Source: Acheta domesticus (lineage: Eukaryota > Arthropoda > Insecta > Orthoptera > Gryllidae). From it: a DNA stretch of 64,000 nucleotides. Position numbers and translations under genes: made by a program. The notes beneath the pieces were generated by a model. The model was not told the DNA's origin. It saw nothing but the letters and a program-made list of their open reading frames with translations, and did no database searches. Below, in pieces: positions 12,076 through 24,980 of this stretch (position 1 is the stretch's first letter; each line of letters starts with the position of its first letter). The stretch is taken from positions 6,447,217 through 6,511,216 of the forward strand of contig JAHLJT010009355.1 of NCBI GenBank assembly GCA_031308135.1, read 5' to 3'.

Positions 12076-13330
12076 CAGAAGATTTTTTCCCTTAATGAAG
12101 TCGGAATAGATTCGTAGAACGTTTTAAATTATCAATCACCTCAAAACTGTCCGGTTGTTCCTCCAACACATACTATTTATATGTTTATCTAAACTTCAGG
12201 ATCGCTCTTCTCTGGGTCAGATGACAATGCATATATATTAGATGTGTTTTTGATAAAGTGCGAAATCTTTGAGCTGCAGTCCCTGAAACGCAAAGAATTT
12301 AAACGAGTCTGAACTGCAATTGAAACTTTACAACATACTGTGAATAATTAATTATTGGATATTGTTCATAAAAAATTTGGGTTAAATATTATTCAGTTAA
12401 CTTTCGATTAAATGGCAGGGAAGTGAATTTTTGGAGAAGATGCTTTCTCCTGTTTGATAGATTCTCCAGGAATCTCCTGTTTGATAGATTACGAAACGAA
12501 GGAATTAGTTGTATAATTAAGATATTAATTAATAAATAGAAGATAATTATTTCAGCTTCTCCTTTTAAGGTTATAAAATGGACATTCAAATTGTTGATTA
12601 GAACTTTATCCGTTATTTAATGGTTACATCCTAGCTATAAAGGAACAGAAAATTACTCTAAAATATTCAAAATAATATAAGGCAGAATAACTTAAAAAGC
12701 TAATATAGAATAATTAATATTAAGACGAGGCACAATACCAATTGAATCTACTGAGATTCATACAATTTTGTAAATTTGAAGATTTGTTTCATAGATACAA
12801 GTAATGAATACATTAATAAGTTGATTTTCACAGTTGATGTGTAAGCTGTTAACAACAATTTTAACCCTCTGCGACATAAATTCATAATATAATAAAACAT
12901 TTCACTCTCACAACTTTATTTACTTCCATCTTGTCCTGTTTTGTGTAAAGAATATTTTATCCGGGTAAATATGCTGTCTACCGAATAACTCGTCTGCGTA
13001 TCATCGACGTTGTTTGCATGGATAAAACTACTAACGTATCGCATAGCAAACAGGATACAAAACGAGCAACGTTCATGCTCTTAAATTATCACAAAATGAA
13101 TTAACTCTGGCATCTTTCTACCTCACAATCTCATTACACGGTCTTAAAACGCTTGTGAAAAGGATTTGAACATTCACCAGCGAGCTAACAACATAAACCA
13201 TTTTGTTAACAAAGAGGCACTTCCCCCTGAATCCATTACTTACCTATTTACGCTTGAATCAGCGTTTTCTTTCAAGCAAACTGTTATTCAATACGGAGCT
13301 AATCGAATAATAGTTATTCAATACACGAGC
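12076..13330. other. AT-rich spacer, no gene seen
   Basis: A 17-bp phrase CTCCTGTTTGATAGATT is directly repeated near 12,449 and 12,475. Otherwise nothing. Confidence 0.55.
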
Positions 13331-14350
13331 ACAGCGCGATGAAGCGGAAGGGCGAAGAGCAGCGTAAAGGGCGTCGCCCGGGGCGACACGTTCTGCGGGC
13401 GGTCGTCGCTTCTGATGGAGGGAGACGCCCACACGCGCCACGCCCTCGTCGCCCCCGCCCCCACCCCCGCCACGACCCCCGTCTCCGCTCCGCCCTCCCA
13501 CTCACGACGCGTTCTCTCTCCCTCGCCCACTCGCCCGCCCTTACCCCAGCCCCTGCCCCAGCCCCTGCCCCCGTCCCTGCCCCCGCTCCTGCCCCCGCTC
13601 CTGCCCCCGCTCCTGCCCCCGCTCCTGCCCCCGCTCCTGCCCCCGCTCCTGCCCCCGCTCCTGCCCCCGCTCCTGCCCCCGCTCCTGCCCCCGCTCCTGC
13701 CCCCGCTCCTGCCCCCCGCTCCTGCCCCCGTCCCTGCCCCCGTCCTGCCCCCGTCCCTGCCCCCGTCCCTGCCTCCATCCCTTCCCTGCTCCCGTCCCTG
13801 CCTCCGCCTCTGCCCCCGGCCCCCGCCTATACCCCCGGTCCTACCCCCGGCCCCCGCCCCTGCCCCTGCCCATGCCCCAGCCTTCTCCCTCGCTCACGAT
13901 TTCTCCCACTTTTGCATCTACCCCGCTCTCGCCCACGCCCTCACTCTCGCCGGCTCTTCAACCTCACACCCTCGCCCTTTCCCAAGCCTCATCCTCTCGT
14001 GTCCTTGATTCTGCCCTTTTATCCTTGTTTCTTCGCTCATGTCTCTCGCCCTCACCCCCACCCCTACCACCCAACTGCTGTCAACGCCCCTGCTCCCACC
14101 CACCCCCCAACACTCTCATTCTCGCCTCGGTCCTCTCCCTTGCATTGTTCACGCGTCCACTCCCGTCCTTCCTCCCCTCGCTATTCGCTGGCGACCCTCC
14201 CCTGCCTTCGCCCCACTCCCTCCGGCCAGCCGCGCCCCCGCCACCCCGCGATCAGTTCGACCAACGTCACCGCCCCTCCCCTTCCTACACTCACGCTGCA
14301 ACAAAGCCCCGAAAGGGATCCCGCGTTGGGAAACATGGGGACGCATGCGT
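13331..14350. other. C-rich CpG island enclosing a minisatellite
   Basis: Strongly pyrimidine-biased on the + strand across a kilobase. The three + frames and two - frames all stay open because of composition and the 12-bp array inside. No protein domain is present. Confidence 0.6.
13548..13790. repeat. 12-bp minisatellite
   Basis: Unit GCTCCTGCCCCC repeated without change from about 13,585 to 13,710. It is flanked by variants GCCCCTGCCCCA and GTCCCTGCCCCC that continue, diverging, to about 13,870. Confidence 0.92.
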
Positions 14351-17300
14351 GAGATACACAACGCTGTATTTTTGGTTTCTGGAAATATAAACTTCTGTAA
14401 ATTGTATTAATGTTTGCTTTCAATTATTACTCGTTGGCAAACATCATGGTTATGAACCTGTAATAAGTATGATATGATTAGTTCACGACTTCAACGATTT
14501 ATTGCTTAACACACTTGAAGTTGACGGTAATTGAACGTAAACAAAATCATTAATTAAACAATGGACGAAAATAAATATTTTTGCCCTGGTGACTTCTTAC
14601 AGTTTTATAAATAAAAATTGAATGAAATTAAAACAGCAAGAGTTTAAATTGTCGCAGAACCTTGTTTAATAGAACATTTTCAGGACATTAACGTGCGTTT
14701 CAAGGAAAGGTTTTTCACAAATATTAAATCATGGTAACTGATGTGGGAGATATTTTCGTCTACACGTTCGTGCTGATCCCGCTGCCCACAGCATAATTGT
14801 AGTTTCACCATCCCCTCTAGCCATTTTCTAGGGAGCAATCTGAGAGATCCCGGAAGCCTTTCTCGGACAGCTTGATTAATTACTCCTACACTCCAATTGG
14901 GCGCGAAAGCAAAGCATTGCACCAATAGCTAATTTCCTTCTAAATTTAACAGCGGCAATTGTTGTTTATTTCAACTACCTTGTAGTTGTCAATTGTGAGA
15001 AACCCACAAATAATTCTGTGGTATAAATCCACTAGTGTTTATTAACCTAGCTCAAGGCGTCTGTTTTCAAACGCAAAACATTTTAAAGTAGGAAATTAAA
15101 TTTTCACATGAACTCGTTTTGATTGGTAATAATCCATCGAATTTGCATGGAATAATATCACTATATCACAAACAATAACAATAAACATTTCTATACGATG
15201 TATCGTAATTTTTGCGACGTGATTTTACTGCTTATTCATTGCTATTTTCGCAATTTTATTTACTGTTTCACAAAAAGTAAATTTATGATCCATAAACCAT
15301 AATTAGCTACCTCCAAAAAGAGTTTTATTGCTTACTACTTAAACGGAGTGTGACACAATTTTATTGAATGTCCATTTGTTTGATCGTTGCAATCCTGCCT
15401 TATTTTAAAGTGCTTTTTTATGACTTTTGTAAAAACACCATCACAAGGTTTACTTAAGTTTATATCACAATCTTCTACACTGAATAACTACATGCACTTT
15501 GCAAGTCGTATAATTGGAATTTAAAAGTCATGGGTCAAAACAAAAGTTTTACTCAAGGAGAATAAATAAACATTCCATCTCTTTAAAGTAAAGGTAATTA
15601 TCTTGGAAAAGAAACTCCAAAAAAGATTTGCAACCTTCTCTTGACATACGAAGGTATTTCGCACACCATTGAATTCTAATATTATTTCCATCATTCTTCC
15701 CACTGATCTCATACACGTCGTCAAATCCGTACCTTACCGTGACAGATGAGGCACTGCGCTAGAGACCTCCCATTCTACGGCTATCGAAGCAGCCGGCAAA
15801 AAAGCCTCGGCTGCGATCCCCTCGACTATTGTGCGGAGGCCCAGGAGGATCGGGAGCTCTAAAGGACAAGATGGAGACGTCCATAGAAGGGCTTGAAAAG
15901 AGGACAGCTGAATGCGGACGGGCGTCCCGCGGACTCCTTTTCTGAGGTCCCCCATGTCCAACTAGAGAGAACTATTGCGACAGAAGATGGTAATGATCAG
16001 AAACGATATGGTGTGGGTGAGTATTGAAACGAAAACGTTCATGATAGAAGAAAAGGAAAATGTTGAATAAATCTCCTGCATTTAAACAATGGAACATAAT
16101 ATTGATTAGACGTTCTGAGTTACAATTAGTGGTAATAATGTGCCGACGTGTACTTAATAATACTATATATGAGAATTGATTGATCCAATTGAGTTTTAAT
16201 GCATCCATCGCAATTTCTTCTTGTCCAAGTGCCTAAGGAACAGTCATTATTTCTTTCGTGGACCATTAACTGTTATTAAAATGAAATAAGCTTCTTAAAA
16301 AATTTAAACGCTAACGAATGTAAAGCGAAAATAATTTTTATAAGGAAATGAACTTAATTAATCAGTTAAGCGTTGATGATTTCGTGTTTCGCGGCTGTGA
16401 ACATGTTTGTTCGAAAATGAGAAGATTTATTTCACTTTAGAATCTGGAAAAAAAGGTTCGTGTACCAAAAAATCCTCTGAGAAACTTAAATCCATATTTG
16501 CAAATTGTTTCCTGTATAAAAAGTAATACATAACTTAACAATTTCATTAAATAACCAATTAAACAAGAATTTCACATTCTTGACTCGTGGCAAGGTTTAA
16601 ACACACTAGTGAGTCTGGAGGCAACCGCTCTCTGATGTCGGCAAGGTTAGAAACTCCTAGTTACGTTTCTCCTTAGTTCGCCATCTGCACGTCGGAATAA
16701 CCACCGAAGTTTGCATCTGCTAGTTACTGTACCACGCTGAGCACACAAAGGCTGACATATTAGCACAGAGAACTTGCCGCCTTATCCATCTTCAAGATTG
16801 GCTGCTTACTCCGTCACCAATGTCTTCCCTATGCAGTCACTTAGAAGTCTTTCTCTCTACCAAAACGTGAGTGGATATCACTTGAGCTAAGGAAAGTCAA
16901 TATAACGAGTGTGGTACCTTGACATAAAGCTGATGAACAGAAAATACAGATTTGCGATTTTCTCTGAGAAACACTAGGAGTAAATGATGTGTGAGCCCGG
17001 AGTAAGGTGACTGTTGTAATTCCTACATATTTTTCCTTTCGAAGAAAGAAAGCATAGTTTAAAAATCAGTAACAATTAATAACGAATTTAAAACCAAAAT
17101 TCAAAATAAATTACTACACGTCGCGAATAACAATGTTAAAATCAAGTATATTCTGCTTGATAATGAAACTGATAAGATGGGAGGATGGCTTCTGAAGTGT
17201 TTTGTTGTAAATTATTAAGTGAATTGACTTATAAGAGCAAATTAATATAAACTGATTGTGTTTTAAGTATCTTTTCAATTAATGATAACATAATTATTGG

Positions 17301-19019
17301 TGTTGAAAGATCAAAAGCGTATTGTAAGCGACTACGTAGGTACACAGGTTGGAGCAAACGCACGTGGACTTATGTCTACGCCACGGTCTGCCGCCGCTTG
17401 TGGCAGGATGTACTCTTTAAATTGACAAATAAATACTTCTCTACGTTTGAGCACTTTCATAAACATATAATCATTCTGAACATCAGAGAAGCACAATATA
17501 CTATAAATTAATAGTACCAATAATTTAAAATACAATATTGACAGTATTAAGGAACAATATAAAAGCACAATAGGATCTAAACATCAATTTATTTATGCTT
17601 AAGAGCAATATATTTTAATAAAGATAATAATGATGACGGTACAAAGATTACATTTTATTTGCAGCGTCTCTAATCACTTTTTGGGTGGCTAATGTGTGGC
17701 CTAACTATCAGGGGCAAATGACAAATGCGCCACTCCACCGTAGATAGAGGCTTCATTCTGAAAGTGTGCAGATGTTGCCCGGTGGCAGAATACGAAAACA
17801 TGAGACTACAATTATATTCATAAATATTATTACAAATAAAAATAATACAAAAAACAAGTTATCTTTGTCACCACCTAGCACGTGCAGATGGCATTTACAT
17901 ACATATACTACAAATGCAAATACATGTACACGAACGTTTCAATAAATACATTTACTACATTACTATGCATACATGCGTACCTACATTCAAAGACATTTGA
18001 ACCCATGCATACACAAAAGCTTGCAACAGCATATTCAAACAAACATCCATTTTTATCTCATATCACAATATAATAATATATTGTATTAATAATTATTACA
18101 TTTTTAACATGTGAAACCTTAGTTAACATAAATCATTCAGTACCAACGTATGTCAGAATAGCCTAAAAAGACGTTTTGTATTAGTGTAACAACGATGGAG
18201 AAATGAAATCACTTCACCACACCCCACCTCACCTCACACCATCTTATCTGAATATAAACTGCTCAATACTGTAGACTACCCAAATATCGCACTTTTCATT
18301 TCATTTTCTCAACTTCTCCTTCACAATTGACTAATTCCCTATATTTCCCCTAACACACCGCATTGAGCAAGGAAAGGGTTCTAAAACTAACGCAGGCACA
18401 TAGTTCCAGTCTATATTTGGATGAATTTTTCCATTACGTGTCCATTGAAAAAATGTATCATTCTTTACTCCTCTACATTCCCCTAAAATGTTTAACAATT
18501 ATTCTGAGAAATTCTGTATAACTCAATAAATTCATCTCATTACTTTTTTACCTAACATTCTGTGTGACCCCTTTTAATAGATTTTTAAGTTTCGTAACAT
18601 TCGAACAAAATGTTTGATACTTCTTTCTTACGTTTCATTTTAACTTGCTTTTTATACAAGGGCATAATCTGTGAATTGAGTTTTATTCATTAGTACTTCG
18701 CATATTAACATTTTGAAATAATTATCGACTGCTTCGAATTTGACTCGCATTTCACAAGAAAATCAATATTTCCAGGAAATTACTATATATATCATTTAAT
18801 TTTTAAATACTCTACCGACAACTGGAGCTTTTTGAACACGTCAATAACACACGTTGCTGAAAACATTTCAAGTGCATTGACTATCTCCAACAACCCACAT
18901 TTTACTTCCTATCTATTCGTGGTGCCCACCGTCGCTCTCCATCGTTCACCCTCAAGCAGCTCCAAAAGACCGTCGTTTGACAAAAACTTACCGGAACCGG
19001 AAAGTAGGCAATTTGCCTG
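14351..19019. other. AT-rich spacer, no gene seen
   Basis: Mostly AT-rich. Slightly GC-richer patches at about 14,750-14,920, 15,735-15,960 and 16,590-16,870 carry short open frames without recognised domains. ACATACATA-type simple sequence occurs at 17,890-17,990. No RNA gene was found. Confidence 0.5.
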
Positions 19020-19400
19020 AGCGTACAAGTATGCAAAACGTAGAGCGGCAAACGCCCCATCGCCCATCGCCCATCGCCCATCGCCCACGCACCCCCTGCC
19101 GGAAGGCCGCTCCGCCCGCGCGCCCCAGCGTCCGATCGCCCGCCGCATAACCGCATTATTAGCATCGTACAGCAGCGCCAATATGGGCGCGGCGGCAGGG
19201 CAATAAAACTCGCAACCCGGGCGGACGGCCGACCGCCTCGTAACCGTATGCACGCGCGGCGGGATGCGGGAGAGAGAGCCCATAAACAGGGGATGATGGA
19301 CGGCCGTCGGGGCGGGCGGGGGGCGCCGGGAACCGAATGGGAACGAGGCGCGCGCACGAGGACGAGGCGGCCGAGGAACCGGATTCGGTAGCTCAGCGCC
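19020..19400. other. CpG-rich island with a (CGCCCAT)n tract
   Basis: CpG-dense block opening with about five CGCCCAT heptamers at 19,055-19,090. No coding gene is supported. Confidence 0.6.
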
Positions 19401-19494
19401 AACATCTGTTGATTCTGCAGTAGCGTTGACAGAGGTTGATTGATTATTTCAGGTTTTCGGGGATGCCTCAACTGCTAAGATCATTATTGTCGTA

Positions 19495-19838
19495 AATGTG
19501 GTGCATGATTTTTCGTCGGGATTTGAGGATGACCTTCCCCCACTAGATGGTGAGATCCGGCGCCGACACATCGGTTCCCGGCCCTGGTACGGGGCACCGT
19601 CCCTGCCGAGTGCTCCTGACTGCTCTCCCGGCATGTGCAGTAGTGTAGTGCATGAAAGTTCATGTGTGTGTGTAAATAAAGGGAATGACAGGACAAGGAA
19701 AGGGAAGGAATGATCGCGCGCGGTCCGTGGCCTGTTAGTTGGGATACTACCCCAGCATTCACCTGGTGTTTATCGGGAAAAGCACGGGAAATTACCGATC
19801 AGAGCAACCGACTAGAAGAATTCTCCTCCAGGCCTCCT
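19495..19838 (-). repeat. SINE family S, partial minus copy (tail and middle)
   Basis: Complement matches family S. Tail blocks are around GGTGAGATCCGGCGCCGAC, the middle has GACAGGACAAGGAAAGGG and GGTCCGTGGCC, and it ends at GATCAGAGCAACCGACTAG / TTCTCCTCC. The tRNA-like head is absent. Confidence 0.8.
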
Positions 19839-19847
19839 GGGTACAGA

Positions 19848-20130
19848 GTTGACCTGAAGGTTCTAGGTTCGCGTTCACTCTAGCTAGTCATCTCTAGCTT
19901 CGTACATGGGTCAAATGCATCCACTCTCTCTAGGAGAATCTATCTGTTCAAGTCACCTAATACTAGAGACTGGCTGCTCTGATAGGTAGTTTTTCCAAGT
20001 TTTTGTTATCAATACCAGACGAATGTTTTGTAGTATACTAATATAACTAATTGAGGACCGTGAGCGATTTTTCCTTTCATGTCTGCCCTCCTCTCTCCCA
20101 ATATACCCCTTCACTTAAATGCACTACACG
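19848..20130 (+). repeat. SINE family S, partial plus copy, head-to-head with the previous
   Basis: Starts at the box-B-like segment (GACCTGAAGGTTCTAGGTTCG). It continues through GGAGAATC, GGCTGCTCTGATAGGTAGTTTTTCC, CGATTTTTCCTTTC and ATGCACTAC. It is opposite in orientation to the copy ending 10 bp away. Confidence 0.7.
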
Positions 20131-21120
20131 ACAAATACATGGGAAGAAACTTCATATTCCGATATACAAATGTACCATGATCCACAAATAGTACCATGAT
20201 ACAAATGTATTATGATCCACTTAAGGTAATAAAGACTTAAGTTGTTTAGTCGAAACATATCATTAAATATTTGCTCGCTGCATAAAATTCGACCACATTG
20301 TAGTTCCTGTAGGAGGCAGAAGGGGGGAAGAGACTGTGACAGGGGGAAGTTTTCGTACAGGGGTTTACGGCCAAGTAATTTCGTAGGGGGTGAGAAGGGT
20401 AGCGACAGTTGCCTAAAAGAGAAACTAAAGGGAGAATCGGGGTGAAAACAGAACGGGGCAAGTTTGTAGGCTACAGAAGGTAAAAGAGAGTTAATGGGTG
20501 GGAAACTAGCCCCGATAGCTGAATCTCAACACTGGGAGATGTCGGGAGGTTGTGGTGATGTAACTAAAGCGAGTTACATTTTGATGTCACAGATGGTAAC
20601 ACAACAGCGAAATACAAAGCACAGATGAATTGTACCTCATATGCTGAAATTTCGGTGAAAAATCGGATAAAGGACCAAAGACGTGATGATCAAAGAAGTG
20701 ATAACTGCGGAAGATAAGAAGTTCGTCAGATCTTACACTTCTTTCTTCTGAAAAAATATTCTTATTTTGCTATTGTAATATTTTTATTTTTATTTTCAAT
20801 AAACATTCATAATTTTTATTCCCTAACTTACTAATCTTAATACATAATTTCAATAATTTCAATCTCTTTAAATGTTGTTTCCCATCTGCAACGTAAATGA
20901 CATCAACCTCTCAAATAAGAAAACTCAAAAAAATTAATATCTAAAGTAGTGAACTAGAATCACATCTTTCCATAACACATGCCAAATCTTTCACGAAAGT
21001 AATGTAAATCAATCATCCCGACAAAACTTTTTTAATTTTACTAAGAAGGCTAATCCTTTACTCATCTTACATAAATCATATTCGGGACGGGCAGCTGCAA
21101 GGGCTGGAGCTAAATCTCCA
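20131..21120. other. Spacer, no gene seen
   Basis: G-rich but non-repetitive at 20,315-20,470, then AT-rich. No gene was found. Confidence 0.5.
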
Positions 21121-21239
21121 GCCGACGACGTGCGCGCAATCCTGCCCATCCCCTATCCTTGCACGGAAACTCGTGGCTTCGCGCTAAATGAAAAGGGAAG
21201 CCCTACGAGAGCGTCCTCATCGCCACGACGGTTGCCAGG

Positions 21240-22612
21240 CACATGCCTCCCGGCCCCCGCCTCCCGGCCCCCCGCCTCCCGGCCCCCCGCCTCCCGGCCC
21301 CCTGCCTCCCGGCCCCCCCGCCTCCCGGCCCCCCGCCTCCCGGCCCCCCGCCTCCCGGCCCCCCGCCTCCCGGCCCCCCGCCTCCCGGCCCCCGCCTCCC
21401 GGCCCCCCGCCTCCCGGCCCCCGCCTCCCGGCCCCCGCCTCCCGGCCCCCGCCTCCCGGCCCCCGCCTCCCGGCCCCCCGCCTCCCGGCCCCCCGCCTCC
21501 CGGCCCCCCGCCTCCCGGCCCCCCGCCTCCCGGCCCCCGCCTCCCGGCCCCCGCCTCCCGGCCCCCCGCCTCCCGGCCCCCGCCTCCCGGCCCCCGCCTC
21601 CCGGCCCCCGCCTCCCGGCCCCCGCCCTCCCGGCCCCCGCCTCCCGGCCCCCGCCTCCCGGCCCCCGCCTCCCGGCCCCCGCCTCCCGGCCCCCGCCTCC
21701 CGGCCCCCGCCTCCCGGCCCCCGCCTCCCGGCCCCCGCCTCCCGGCCCCCCGCCTCCCGGCCCCCCGCCTCCCGGCCCCCGCCTCCCGGCCCCCGCCTCC
21801 AGGCCCCCGCCTCCCGGCCCCCCGCCTCCCGGCCCCGCCTCCCGGCCCCCGCCTCCCGGCCCCCGCCTCCCGGCCCCCGCCTCCGGCCCCCGCCTCCCGG
21901 CCCCCGCCTCCCGGCCCCCGCCTCCCGGCCCCCCGCCTCCCGGCCCCCCGCCTCCCGGCCCCCGCCTCCCGGCCCCCCGCCTCCCGGCTCCCCGCCTCCC
22001 GGCCCCCGCCTCCCGGCCCCCGCCTCCCGGCCCCCGCCTCCCGGCCCCCGCCTCCCGGCCCCCGCCTCCCGGCCCCCGCCTCCCGGCCCCCGCCTCCCGG
22101 CCCCCGCCTCCCGGCCCCCGCCTCCCGGCCCCCGCCTCCCGGCCCCCGCCTCCCGGCCCCCGCCTCCCGGCCCCCGCCTCCCGGCCCCCGCCTCCCGGCC
22201 CCCGCCTCCCGGCCCCCGCCTCCCGGCCCCCGCCTCCCGGCCCCCGCCTCCCGGCCCCCGCCTCCCGGCCCCCGCCTCCCGGCCTCCCGCCTCCCGGCCC
22301 CCGCCTCCCGGCCCCCGCCTCCCGGCCCCCGCCTCCCGGCCCCCGCCTCCCGGCCCCCGCCTCCCGGCCCCCGCCTCCCGGCCCCCGCCTCCCGGCCCCC
22401 GCCTCCCGGCCCCCCGCCTCCCGGCCCCCGCCTTCCCGGCCCCCGCCTCCCGGACCGCCGCCTCCCGGCCCCCGCCTCCCGGCCCCCGCCTCCCGGCCCC
22501 CGCCTCCCGGCCCCCGCCTCCCGGCCCGCCGCCTCCCGGCCCCCGCCTCCCGGCCCCCGCCTCCCGGCGCCCCGCCTCCCGGCCCCCCGCCTCCCGCCCC
22601 CGCCTCCCGACC
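21240..22612. repeat. 14/15-bp C-rich minisatellite, about 95 copies
   Basis: Unit CCTCCCGGCCCCCG (14 bp), with interspersed 15-bp units carrying one extra C. The central part (about 22,000-22,280) is almost pure 14-bp. Because 14 is not divisible by 3, all + frames read the same 14-residue Pro/Ala/Arg/Leu cycle. The minus strand is G-rich (GGGGGCGGGAGGC) with strong G-quadruplex potential. Confidence 0.97.
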
Positions 22613-22699
22613 CCCCTCCGGCCTGATCCTCACGACGACTCCTCGTCGCGGCTCCGGCAGCCGTCCCGTCCCTCGACCTTATTTACTGTTTAATCAAGT

Positions 22700-23424
22700 G
22701 AAAAACGCGTGATCAGCAATGTTTCATCTTCAATCACATTTAAATGTCACAGCATTTTCTAAGATCTGAAGATTAATGTGTGTTTTTGAATTTTCAACAA
22801 TGCTAACCACAATTCTTCATAAAATGATATAGTTTGTTTCTTGAGTCGTCACAAATAGATTGTGACAAATATCTTTCGTAATGGAATTGAGAAGGAAATA
22901 TTTCATCACCAAAGAGCAAGAAACTTTGTTGCATTCTTCTTTAAGAGCATTTCTTTCTCCTGTATTTCGTTTCTGCAAATGCTTTCGAACATTTTTCATT
23001 CATCTTGCAACATCGTCCACTTTTATAGAGTCTCTTCCTTGTTATCTTCAAGGTGGTACCGAAGCTGATTCGCCATCCTCGTTCGTCTTTCACCTCCCCA
23101 AAGATCGTTATTATCGAGAACCTTGTCAAACACTCGTTTCTCTGTCCTCTTTCTTCGCATCTTTCGCCAATTCGTCATCTACCGCCAACGTCACATGACG
23201 GCTCGCTTCGCTCCTCCCGCATCGCTTGTCGCCGCAGCGCTCTGTTCTGCCCCTGAGTTCGTGCGTGATTAGATCCGACGGCAATAAAGGAAATGGAACG
23301 ATCGCGAGGTGGAGAGAAAAGTATTTCAGGTGCGGGTGGGTTCCTCCACAAAGAGCAAACAGCAAGGGAAGAGCCAAGTGAGATGTGAGCATGCAACCAC
23401 GTGATATGGAGTGGGAAACAGGCG
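22700..23424. other. Spacer, no gene seen
   Basis: Open frames on both strands at 22,860-23,390 overlap each other and have no recognised domain. Confidence 0.5.
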
Positions 23425-23530
23425 ATGATAATAATAATAATGTAATTATAATTTTAAATATAATAAAACAATCAATAATATAACAAAATAATAAATAATG
23501 TAATAAAATAATAATAATAATAACAATAGT
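23425..23530. repeat. (AAT)n-rich degenerate microsatellite
   Basis: AATAATAATAATAATGTAATT and AATAATAATAATAATAAC runs separated by degenerate AT-rich sequence. Confidence 0.85.
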
Positions 23531-23899
23531 AATTGCAAATACACGTGTTAAAAAGCATATATGATTTATATGAGAACAAAAAAGTTGTCCTTTGATGCCA
23601 ATTCAACACAGTATAAAACATTTATTAGGGCGAGTTTATGGCGAGTTTTCTTTGCCGTCGGTGCCTATGACAAATTGCTATCAATCTAAAGCAAATGAAG
23701 TTTTCTTCCATTCATTTATTTACAATTAATTACATTACTTAAAAAAGGAAGTCTGACGCTTTTACTTCAAGCCATAGAAAAAGTACGCAATAAATCACAA
23801 GAAACAAAAGTCCAATACGATTTCAAATTCGGAGAGCGAATAAATGAGTCGGATTGAAGTGAGTAACGGGAGGTGAAAGTGTCGGGGATAAAGACGGGG

Positions 23900-24980
23900 A
23901 GAGTGCGGTGCGCAAGACGCAGTAAATCCGGGGATCTAAAAGACCACTCCAGACATGACAACAAAGGAGGCGGCGGGCGCCCCGCGTGTGCGGCAAGAGA
24001 AGCGGCTGTTTGGCGGCGAAGACTGAACGACGCGCTGAGCAGCAAAGCGCCGGCGACATGGAGCGGGCCGCGCCGGTGAGGTCAGCAGCAGTGGCACGAC
24101 GCGTGGGACCAAGGAATGGGAGGTTTGCGAGCGGGCTGAAGCAGCGGGAAGTGGAACGCAATGAGGCAAGAGGGGAAGAGAGTGGCTTTTGGCTGAGTCG
24201 ATCCGTGCCAAGCGATGCGATGCAAGGAGACGTGCAACGATACAGAACGATGCGGGGCAAAGCGGGGCGAAATGGAGCGAAGCGGGTCAAAGCGAGACAA
24301 AGCGGGGCGAAATTTAGCAAAGCGGTGCAGAATAGAGCAAAGCGGGGTGAAATGGAGCAAAGCGGGGCGAAATGAATTAAAGCGGTGCAGAATAGAGCAA
24401 AGCGGGGCGAAATGAATTAAAGCGGTGCAGAATAGAGCAAAACGGGGAGGCATGGAGCAAAGCGGGGCGAAGCGGGGCCAAACGTGGCCAAACGTGGCGA
24501 AGCCGTGGCGAACCGAGGCGAATCGGAGACAATCGCACCGAAGCAGGGGAAGCGGAACAAAAGAAGAGGGCTAATCGAGGGTGAGGCGAGTGGCATGTAG
24601 CTGAGGTGCGAAGTCGCGTGAGCTCCGCGAGGTGTTACGTGGAGGAAGCAGAGCAGTCGCATGGCTACGAGGGGCGCGGTGAGCGATCGGAGCGATACGG
24701 GGGAGGGGAGGGAGTACCATGTTGCTGAGTAGATCCGCGCAAAGCGGTGCGAGGTGGAAGGGCGGCGGGCCGGGCGCGGGGCGATGCGAGGCGACGCGGA
24801 GCGGAGCGGCGGGGACGGGGCGGGGGCGGGGCGGAGCGGTAGAAGGATTACGGGCGTCGTAAACCCTGCGGGCGAGATATTGGGCACCGCCCGCGGCGAG
24901 CGCCTGCGAGGGCTGCCGCCGGACGCGGCGCGGCGCGGCGGTCACCTGAAACGGACGCCGCCGGACGTCCGCAGCTAGGA
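23900..24980. other. GC-rich island with degenerate tandem repeats
   Basis: From about 24,230 to 24,500, units of about 20 bp built on AAAGCGGGGCGAAATGGAGC alternate with AAAGCGGTGCAGAATAGAGC, giving a 40-bp higher-order period. Both flanks are CpG-rich. Open frames (for example 23,986-24,375) are built from the repeat. Confidence 0.7.

Noticed and set aside
13339..14423. 337-codon Pro/Ala frame and overlapping frames
   Set aside because: Built from the 12-bp minisatellite and biased flanks. All + frames are open.
21130..22712. Overlapping 476-501-codon open frames rich in Pro/Ala/Arg or Gly/Arg
   Set aside because: All are readings of the 14/15-bp minisatellite. The same peptide cycle appears in every + frame and there is no domain outside the array.
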